From assembly GCA_945494195.1 (NCBI GenBank), contig CALYVJ010000108.1:1-6357 (forward strand): a stretch of 6,357 nt of DNA, given 5' to 3'. The position numbers were made by a program, and so were the translations under genes. The number at the start of each line of letters is the position of its first letter. Position 1 is the stretch's first letter. The notes under the pieces were generated by a model, which made no database searches, had not been told where the DNA came from, and was given only the letters and a program-made list of their open reading frames with translations. The stretch comes from an uncultured Selenomonas sp. (GTDB lineage Bacteria; Bacillota; Negativicutes; Selenomonadales; Selenomonadaceae). Positions 1 to 4,965 of the stretch are shown here, one piece after another.

Positions 1-727
1 TAACCGCAACGCCATAATTTTTACCAGTCAAGTAGCGTTTAACCACGGAACCGGTGATAATATCCACAATCTGCTGAAGCGGAATCTTTTCCTCGGGGAA
101 TTCCTCCGGAATGACTGTAAGTGCCGCCCCAGCACTGCGCCCCATCCCCAGCGCCAGATGGCCGGCGGTGCGTCCCATCGCAATAGTAAAATACCAGCGA
201 TTGTTGGTCGTACGGGCATCTTCCATGAGGTTTTCAATTTCTGTCGTGGCAAAGGCCCGGGCTGTTTCAAAGCCAAAAGTCGGAACCCCTTCGGGAAGCG
301 GCAAGTCGTTATCAATCGTCTTCGGAACATGGACCACATTGATGGTACGCCCCATCTTGCGCGCATATTCCGAAACCGCTGCCGAGCTATAGGCTGTATC
401 ATCACCGCCAATCGTCACCAGATGCGTTACGCCAAGTTCCGTAAGCGTCTCAACGACCGTGCGAAGATCCGATTCCTTTTTCGTCGGGTTGAAACGCGAC
501 ATCTTAAGAATGCAGCCGCCAGTCAGATGAATCCGGCTGATATTCTTGGGTTCAAGACGGACATAATTCTTTTCCCCACGACCGATGCGGGAAAAACCGT
601 CGTAAATACCTAAAACATCCCAGCCATGACGAGTCGCCTCGTTGACTACACCTGAGATAACGCTGTTGATGCCTGGCGCCGGTCCACCGCCGCAAACAAT
701 GGCAATAACATTTTTGATACCAATCAT
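1..727 (-). CDS. pfp: 6-phosphofructokinase, pyrophosphate-type, N-terminal part (3' end outside window)
   Basis: Phosphorylates fructose 6-phosphate to fructose 1,6-bisphosphate in cytoplasmic glycolysis. The visible 242 residues open with the PFK glycine loop GGGPAPGIN (13-21), then IGGDD (106-110), PKTIDND (135-141, with catalytic Asp139) and MGRTAGHLALG (184-194). In ATP-dependent enzymes such as E. coli PfkA the second Asp of GGDD and the Lys of PKTIDND are both Gly; Asp110 plus Lys136 is the known signature of PPi-dependent PFK, so PPi is the likely phosphoryl donor and the reaction would be reversible. The sequence resembles the roughly 420-residue Thermotoga PPi-PFK as I recall it, so a little over half is present. 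The ATG at 727-725 is preceded by GGGGGAGA (739-732), a good ribosome site. No stop codon occurs before the window edge, so the cut is an artefact of the window. Family assignment is firm; cofactor choice is inferred from two residues. Confidence 0.95.
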   Translation of the reverse strand, partial: MIGIKNVIAIVCGGGPAPGINSVISGVVNEATRHGWDVLGIYDGFSRIGRGEKNYVRLEPKNISRIHLTGGCILKMSRFNPTKKESDLRTVVETLTELGVTHLVTIGGDDTAYSSAAVSEYARKMGRTINVVHVPKTIDNDLPLPEGVPTFGFETARAFATTEIENLMEDARTTNNRWYFTIAMGRTAGHLALGMGRSAGAALTVIPEEFPEEKIPLQQIVDIITGSVVKRYLTGKNYGVAV

Positions 728-833
728 GGAATCTCCCCCTTTTATTTGGTTACAGTGAAAGTTTTCGACCTTTTTTCAAGATTTCCTGCTTGTTTTGATG
801 GATTTTTTTGAAAATTTACGACAACTAACCAAT
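728..833. other. Intergenic leader of the phosphofructokinase gene, no clear promoter
   Basis: AT-rich spacer between the helicase terminator and the PFK start codon. On the minus strand it holds the GGGGGAGA ribosome site (739-732). A TTGAAA (779-774) could be a -35 box, but nothing like TATAAT lies 16-18 bases downstream of it. I cannot name a promoter, although the terminator just upstream implies that PFK either has its own or depends on read-through. Confidence 0.5.
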
Positions 834-868
834 AAAAAACTTCCTGATATCATATCAGGAAGTTTTTT
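834..868 (-). terminator. Near-perfect palindromic intrinsic terminator after the helicase gene
   Basis: Bases 834-849 pair with 853-868 without mismatch around a three-base loop (850-852). The stem core is CTTCCTGATA, flanked by an A-run on one side and a T-run on the other. On the minus strand the hairpin starts one base after the helicase TGA (872-870) and ends in T6 followed by ATT, as an intrinsic terminator should. The symmetry means it can also work on the plus strand. Confidence 0.9.
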
Positions 869-869
869 A

Positions 870-2189
870 TCAATGACGTCCCATCTTGGAACGATTGCCA
901 AAATTTGTTTTTGTTTTCTTTGACGCAACCGTACGGCGGCTCCGCCCGTTGCGGCCCTTATGGGATGCACCTTTGCGATTGGCATACTTGGAAAGCGGCT
1001 TTGCCTTCTTCTTCTTTTCTTCGCGTTTTTTGCGGATTTTCTGCAGGATCTGCGCCTGCTTTTCCTGGTGCTTGTGATGGCGCTCTGAATGCTCCTTGCG
1101 GATACGATTCTTGATCCCCGTTTCGATGCGGCGCAGCAAATCGTACTGCCGTGCATTGACAAAGGTTACCGCCTTGCCCTGTTGGCCCGCACGCCCGGTA
1201 CGACCAATACGATGGATGTAACTTTCCGCATCATGGGGAATATCGTAGTTGAATACATGGGTCACACCTTCAATATCCAGGCCTCGGGCCGCAATATCCG
1301 TCGCACAAAGTATCTGCAGCTCCGCTTTCCGGAAGCGCTTAAGTACCAAAGCACGCTGCACCTGGGACAGGTCACCATGCAGTTCATCCACCAGATAGCC
1401 GCGAGCTGCCAATGCCATCGTAACCATATGCGCACGCTGCTTGGTATGGCAGAAAACCATGGCCAAATAGGGATTGTCTCCATTGATACATTCACACAGG
1501 CGATCGATTTTCTGTTCTTCAGTTGTATCGATAATGACTTGTTCAATGGCATCCAGCGTCACGTTCTCACTGTTGATTTTGATATTCTCAGGAGCCCGCA
1601 TATAGCGAGCTGCCAGTGCCTTGATACGGTCCGGCATCGTAGCGGAAAACAACATCAACTGCCGGTCGTTGGCCGAAGCCTTCAATAACACTTCCACATC
1701 TTCAATAAAACCTAACCGCATCATTTCATCGGCTTCATCCAGTACCACCTTATTGACTTGTGACAAGTCAATCGTACTGCGGCGCAAATGGTCGAGCAAA
1801 CGCCCCGGCGTTCCGATGATTAGTTGCGGGTGCCGGCGAAGTTTTTGTTTCTGGCGTTCAATATCCTGTCCACCATAAATAACTAGTGAACTTACCCCAG
1901 CGGCCTCACCTACAACGGCTGCCACCTTGGCAATCTGGATTGCCAGTTCGCGAGTCGGTGTTACGACTAGTGCCTGAGCTACCTCTGCCTGGGGTTTGAT
2001 CTTTCCCAGGATAGGCAGCAGGAATGCCAGCGTCTTCCCCGTACCGGTCTGTGCCTGAGCAATGACATCTTTGCCAGCACGAGCCAGCGGAATAGCTGCC
2101 TCCTGAACCGGAGTCGCCTCCTTGATTCCCTTTTTACGCAACGCTTCGCATACGTTATCGCTGATTCCTAATTCTTTAAATGTTGTCAT
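870..2189 (-). CDS. DEAD-box ATP-dependent RNA helicase (CshA/RhlE-like)
   Basis: ATP-driven RNA duplex unwinding, probably in mRNA turnover, ribosome assembly or cold adaptation. The 439 residues carry a Q motif (F4, with TPVQ at 26-29), motif I AQTGTGKT (46-53), Ia PTRELA (78-83), Ib TPGR (127-130), motif II DEAD (151-154), III SAT (182-184), IV around VFCHTK (245-250), V ATDIAARGLD (296-305) and VI HRIGRTGRAG (326-335), so both RecA-like lobes are intact. From about residue 360 a Lys/Arg/His-rich tail follows instead of a DbpA-type RNA-binding domain; such tails usually bind RNA nonspecifically. The ATG at 2189-2187 begins TTFKELGIS, the normal family N-terminus. It shares one base with the map stop codon (TAATG), and GGAGG (2207-2203) sits 13 bases upstream inside map. 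An in-frame ATG at 2243 would add 18 unfamily-like residues. The subfamily (CshA, RhlE or other) is not resolved, so no symbol is given. Confidence 0.96.
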   Translation of the reverse strand: MTTFKELGISDNVCEALRKKGIKEATPVQEAAIPLARAGKDVIAQAQTGTGKTLAFLLPILGKIKPQAEVAQALVVTPTRELAIQIAKVAAVVGEAAGVSSLVIYGGQDIERQKQKLRRHPQLIIGTPGRLLDHLRRSTIDLSQVNKVVLDEADEMMRLGFIEDVEVLLKASANDRQLMLFSATMPDRIKALAARYMRAPENIKINSENVTLDAIEQVIIDTTEEQKIDRLCECINGDNPYLAMVFCHTKQRAHMVTMALAARGYLVDELHGDLSQVQRALVLKRFRKAELQILCATDIAARGLDIEGVTHVFNYDIPHDAESYIHRIGRTGRAGQQGKAVTFVNARQYDLLRRIETGIKNRIRKEHSERHHKHQEKQAQILQKIRKKREEKKKKAKPLSKYANRKGASHKGRNGRSRRTVASKKTKTNFGNRSKMGRH

Positions 2190-3061
2190 TACGACGACAA
2201 TACCTCCGTACCTGTTTCCGTGATGAGAATCGTCTTCTCCCACTGAGCAGACAGTTTTTTATCCTTCGTGCGCACAGTCCAGTTATCGCTGCTATCCACC
2301 GTAACCTGCTTCTTGCCAGCGTTAATCATCGGCTCAACCGTCAGCACCATACCCGGTACTAACAGCATTCCGGTATTCGCTTCACCTTCATGGGCAACAA
2401 AGGGCTCCATATGGAAATCCTTGCCAACGCCATGGCCACCCAAATCCGTCACTACCGAATACCCATTGAGATGTGCATAATCCCCGCAAGCAGCACTGAT
2501 ATCCCCCACAAAATGCCAAGGCTTAGCTGCAGCAATACCGCGTTCCATGCATTCTTTTGTAACCCGCACCAGTTTCTCTGCTTCCGGCGAAACATTTCCT
2601 ACCATAAACATACGGGAGGCATCTGCATAGTAGCCATCCAAGGTCGTCGTAATATCGATGTTGAGGATATCACCATCCTTCAAAATCGTCTTCGGCGATG
2701 GGATGCCATGGCAAACCACTTCATTAATGGAAATGCAGCAGCTCTTCGGAAAGCCCTCATAATTCAGACAAGACGGATAACCGCCGCGTTCGACAATGTA
2801 ATCGTGAACTGCTTTATCAATAGAAGCCGTATCCACGCCCTCTTTTACCAAAGATCCAGCCAAATCCAGAGCCCCATCATTAATTACGCCCGCTTTGCGG
2901 ATGCACTCGATATCATGGGCGTTATTGATAATTTTCCTTGGTGGACGGCACTGCCCTAAAAATACGTTGAATTTCATCTCTTCCAAACGTTCGTCAAAGT
3001 CGGCATGGCACTTCTTATATTTCTTGCCACTACCACACCAGCACAAATCATTTCTCTGCAT
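2189..3061 (-). CDS. map: Type I methionine aminopeptidase with N-terminal SEC-C zinc motif
   Basis: Removes the initiator methionine from nascent proteins in the cytoplasm. Of 290 residues, the first 20 form a SEC-C motif (C7, C9, C18, H19) like the zinc-binding tail of SecA. The catalytic domain follows from about residue 41, with His118 in VCHGIP and the five dimetal ligands Asp136 (NIDIT), Asp147 (YYADAS), His210 (GGHGVG), Glu243 (TVEPM) and Glu275 (QWEKT). Their spacing matches E. coli MetAP (D97, D108, H171, E204, E235) to within one residue, so the enzyme should be active. SEC-C-tailed forms are known, for example in Chlamydia; the tail may aid ribosome docking, which is inference. The ATG at 3061-3059 is preferred because AAAGGAG (3080-3074) lies 12 bases upstream and the SEC-C motif begins right there. 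An in-frame ATG at 3094 would place that ribosome site inside the gene. The stop overlaps the helicase start in TAATG, indicating an operon. Confidence 0.97.
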   Translation of the reverse strand: MQRNDLCWCGSGKKYKKCHADFDERLEEMKFNVFLGQCRPPRKIINNAHDIECIRKAGVINDGALDLAGSLVKEGVDTASIDKAVHDYIVERGGYPSCLNYEGFPKSCCISINEVVCHGIPSPKTILKDGDILNIDITTTLDGYYADASRMFMVGNVSPEAEKLVRVTKECMERGIAAAKPWHFVGDISAACGDYAHLNGYSVVTDLGGHGVGKDFHMEPFVAHEGEANTGMLLVPGMVLTVEPMINAGKKQVTVDSSDNWTVRTKDKKLSAQWEKTILITETGTEVLSS

Positions 3062-3128
3062 AAATTGCAATATCTCCTTTATATATGGAATCAACTTCCG
3101 TGGTTCCTAATCAAATACAGCATCTTTT

Positions 3129-3134
3129 ATTATA
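3129..3134 (-). promoter_or_regulatory. Candidate -10 box for the map-helicase operon
   Basis: The minus strand reads TATAAT at 3134-3129, about 68 bases upstream of the map start and facing the right way. No good -35 box lies 16-18 bases upstream; the best stretch is T-rich (CTTTTA near 3158-3153). A promoter is expected in this divergent region, but this exact assignment is weak. Confidence 0.4.
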
Positions 3135-3196
3135 AAACGAATTGAGATTTTATAAAAGCCCTTTTCTTAACGGATTTGGTAACTTTTATGACCCAG

Positions 3197-3226
3197 TTGA
3201 CCTCCCAGGTACTAACATGATATAAT
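3197..3226 (+). promoter_or_regulatory. Sigma-A/sigma-70-type promoter of the NlpC/P60 gene
   Basis: TTGACC (3197-3202) and a perfect TATAAT (3221-3226) are separated by 18 bases. Transcription would start near 3233, leaving a leader of about 50 bases before the TTG start codon. The -10 box sits inside a small palindrome, TGATAT-A-ATATCA (3218-3230), which could be an operator or chance in AT-rich DNA. Confidence 0.8.
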
Positions 3227-3272
3227 ATCAAAAGTTTAAATTGAAAATTAGAGATTAATATGTATTGTTTTG

Positions 3273-3288
3273 AGGAGGTCTTCTATTG
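3273..3288 (+). promoter_or_regulatory. Strong ribosome binding site that fixes a TTG start
   Basis: AGGAGGT (3273-3279) is almost fully complementary to the 16S rRNA 3' end and lies six bases before the TTG at 3286-3288. The first downstream ATG is codon 8 (3307-3309) and would cut into the signal peptide, so TTG is the start. Confidence 0.88.
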
Positions 3289-3957
3289 CGTAGAAAAATT
3301 AGTGCTATGCTTTTAACCGCTGCGTTCTGTTTTTCGGTTCCATCGGTCAGCGATGCGGCTGCGTTCCGTCTCGGTGACATGGGGCAAGAAGTTACAGAAA
3401 TCCAGCAGGCGTTGGCCAGCTCCGGTTACGATGTAAGTGTTGATGGCGACTTCGGTCCAGCCACGCAGGAAGCGGTCCGTCAGTTCCAGAAAGATCATCA
3501 TCTCGATGTTGATGGACTTGTCGGGGCACAGTCCTATGAAAAGCTGCTCCACCGCCCAATGCCGAAGGTAAAACCAGAGTCGTATATCAGCAGTGGTAAT
3601 AACGTCATTGATACTGCTCAGCAGTTCCTCGGTGTTCCTTATGTATGGGGTGGTTCCTCTCCGAGTGGTTTTGACTGCTCCGGTTTCGTACAGTATGTAT
3701 TCGCCCGCTGTGGTATCGACCTGCCACGGACGGCAGATGTTCAGGCAACTGCCGGCACGCCGGTCAGCAAATCCGAACTCCAGCCCGGCGACCTGGTATT
3801 CTTTGCCGGGGATTATGTGAACATTTCCCATGTGGGTATATATGTTGGCAACGGCAAAATGATACATGCCTCCACTACCTACGGCATTGCTTACGATGAT
3901 TTATCCCGTGACTACCGGGTAGCACATTACGCAGGTGCCTGCCGCGTTCTCCAGTAA
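3286..3957 (+). CDS. Exported NlpC/P60 cell-wall endopeptidase with peptidoglycan-binding domain
   Basis: Likely a peptidoglycan D,L-endopeptidase acting outside the cytoplasmic membrane. Of 223 residues, 1-25 form a Sec signal peptide (RRK head, hydrophobic core to about 18, cleavage near SDA-AA); there is no lipobox. Residues about 27-90 are a PG_binding_1 domain (LGDMGQEV, then VDGDFGPAT and VDGLVG). Residues about 105-223 are the NlpC/P60 domain with catalytic Cys131 in FDCSGFV, His182 in SHVGIYVG and a third polar residue, His194, in MIHAS, so the triad is intact. YVWGG (119-123) is also typical. The order signal peptide, binding domain, peptidase is common in Bacillota. It has its own promoter and terminator and is transcribed away from map. 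The next gene is also envelope-related but appears to be a separate unit. The exact bond cleaved cannot be told from sequence. Confidence 0.95.
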   Translation: MRRKISAMLLTAAFCFSVPSVSDAAAFRLGDMGQEVTEIQQALASSGYDVSVDGDFGPATQEAVRQFQKDHHLDVDGLVGAQSYEKLLHRPMPKVKPESYISSGNNVIDTAQQFLGVPYVWGGSSPSGFDCSGFVQYVFARCGIDLPRTADVQATAGTPVSKSELQPGDLVFFAGDYVNISHVGIYVGNGKMIHASTTYGIAYDDLSRDYRVAHYAGACRVLQ

Positions 3958-3969
3958 AAACTACGCGAT

Positions 3970-4000
3970 AAAACTCTCTATCTTCGGACAGGGAGTTTTT
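3970..4000 (+). terminator. Intrinsic terminator with UUCG tetraloop after the NlpC/P60 gene
   Basis: Bases 3970-3982 pair with 3987-3999 around TTCG (3983-3986), closed by a C-G pair, which gives the very stable cUUCGg tetraloop in RNA. There is one A-C mismatch and one G-T pair. The stem ends in T5 (3996-4000), 12 bases after the stop codon. Confidence 0.9.
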
Positions 4001-4003
4001 CAT

Positions 4004-4032
4004 TTGACATGGCCACTTGATTGTATTATATT
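4004..4032 (+). promoter_or_regulatory. Promoter of the polysaccharide deacetylase gene
   Basis: A perfect TTGACA (4004-4009) is followed after 17 bases by TATATT (4027-4032, five of six matches). Transcription should start near 4039, about 30 bases before the ATG at 4070. The -35 box begins only four bases after the T-run of the preceding terminator. Confidence 0.8.
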
Positions 4033-4069
4033 AGACAGGATTGAATACTAAAAAAGGATGTGTCTACTC

Positions 4070-4915
4070 ATGACAACCTGGATAAAGCGCCTTAGTATCA
4101 TTGCGCTTATACTTTTTTTAGCCGGCTTTGCTGTTTACACTTATCGGATGCACCAGGCAGCCCGTTCTGTCCCTGTGCTCAATTACCATCAAATCAACGA
4201 CCGTGATGAAAATGCCCTGACCATCCACACCGATCAGTTCGAAGCACAAATGAAATATTTGGCCGACAACGGTTTTCATACCATTACGCCAGCCGAGATG
4301 TTCGACGCTTGGGAAAACGGTACCGAACTGCCGGATAAACCGGTCATTCTCACCTTCGATGACGGGTATGTGGATAATTACCGCAATGCTTACCCAATCC
4401 TCGAAAAGTACAACCTAAAAGGTACTATTTTCCTGATTTCCGATTACGTAGGTACTTATCCCAATTACCTTACGTGGTCTCAGATTGAAGAGATGCAGGA
4501 TAGCGGCCACATCGATTTCGAAAGCCATACCTTATCCCATATGGAACTGGACTCTACCAGTCCCGAGGAAACCTGGAATCAGCTTGATGGCTCAAAAAAA
4601 GCCTTGGAATGGCGCTTGAAAAAAGAGGTAAACTTCATTGCTTATCCTTGCGGTTCGTATGATGATGATCTAATCCAAATGACCAAGGATGCTGGATACC
4701 GCGCTGCTTTCACTGTCAATTACGGCGTCAGCAGTCAGAACGAAAATCCATTTGTCTTGGATCGTGTGCCAATCTTCGGCTGCACGGATCATACCCAGCT
4801 GCGATTCAAGCTGCGGCTGGAATATTCGCCGATTTTCGCACCATTAGCCAAAATCCATAAGAACCTGTTAACAGACGGCCATACTTTCTTGGCTAAATTT
4901 GTTCCGACACCATAA
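4070..4915 (+). CDS. Membrane-anchored polysaccharide deacetylase (NodB/CE4 family)
   Basis: Probably removes N-acetyl groups from a cell-wall or surface polysaccharide. Of 281 residues, 8-24 form one hydrophobic segment after a short basic head (MTTWIKR), giving an N-in anchor with the enzyme outside the membrane; there is no lipobox. PVLNYHQI (35-42) resembles the entry to PgaB/IcaB-type domains. CE4 motif 1 is TFDDG (95-99, with base Asp97 and metal ligand Asp98), motif 2 is SHTLSH (ligands His153 and His157), and motif 3 is AYPCGSY (191-197), where Cys replaces the residue that is often Tyr or Phe. The metal site looks complete. The ATG at 4070 is chosen because AAAAAGGA (4051-4058) is 11 bases upstream; the in-frame ATG at 4058 overlaps that site and has none of its own. 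The gene has its own promoter and converges on clpB. The substrate (peptidoglycan, poly-GlcNAc or other) is unknown. Confidence 0.93.
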   Translation: MTTWIKRLSIIALILFLAGFAVYTYRMHQAARSVPVLNYHQINDRDENALTIHTDQFEAQMKYLADNGFHTITPAEMFDAWENGTELPDKPVILTFDDGYVDNYRNAYPILEKYNLKGTIFLISDYVGTYPNYLTWSQIEEMQDSGHIDFESHTLSHMELDSTSPEETWNQLDGSKKALEWRLKKEVNFIAYPCGSYDDDLIQMTKDAGYRAAFTVNYGVSSQNENPFVLDRVPIFGCTDHTQLRFKLRLEYSPIFAPLAKIHKNLLTDGHTFLAKFVPTP

Positions 4916-4929
4916 TATGAGAATAGATT

Positions 4930-4963
4930 AAACGGCGGCGCCCCATCCGGAGCACCGCCGTTT
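4930..4963. terminator. Shared hairpin between convergent deacetylase and clpB genes
   Basis: AAACGGCGG (4930-4938) pairs perfectly with CCGCCGTTT (4955-4963), and the interior can extend the stem (G4940-C4941 with G4952-C4953, and C4943-C4944 with G4949-G4950) past two mismatches. It begins two bases beyond the clpB stop codon (minus) and 14 bases beyond the deacetylase stop. Both T-tracts are short (TTTCC on plus, TTTAAT on minus), so efficiency is uncertain, but position and GC-rich stem fit a two-way terminator. Confidence 0.75.
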
Positions 4964-4965
4964 CC

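Noticed and set aside
776..1162. 128-codon minus-strand frame overlapping the helicase 3' end and the terminator
   Set aside because: Very Arg/Lys/Ser-rich, out of frame with the helicase, and runs through its terminator; an artefact of the basic tail's base composition. I also see no sign of a frameshift, since the helicase frame ends naturally.
1089..1688. 199-codon plus-strand open frame opposite the helicase gene
   Set aside because: It lies wholly antisense to conserved helicase motifs, has no recognisable domain and no convincing ribosome site; a shadow of the real gene.
2190..2243. Upstream ATG extending the helicase by 18 residues
   Set aside because: The extension overlaps the conserved end of map and does not look like a helicase N-terminus; MTTFKELGIS is the normal beginning.
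2390..2959. 189-codon plus-strand open frame opposite map
   Set aside because: Antisense to the catalytic core of map, no domain recognised; the open frame follows from map's codon use.
3062..3094. Upstream ATG extending map by 11 residues
   Set aside because: The AAAGGAG ribosome site lies inside the extension, and the SEC-C motif starts at the later ATG.
3241..3268. Second possible promoter TTGAAA-N16-TATTGT before the NlpC/P60 gene
   Set aside because: It would start transcription inside the ribosome site, and the promoter at 3197-3226 is much better.
3233..3285. Riboswitch or structured leader of the NlpC/P60 gene
   Set aside because: Only about 50 AT-rich bases with no stable stem; too short for a known riboswitch class.
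3313..3867. 184-codon minus-strand open frame opposite the NlpC/P60 gene
   Set aside because: Covers the catalytic domain in antisense, resembles nothing known, and the plus-strand gene has a full set of signals.
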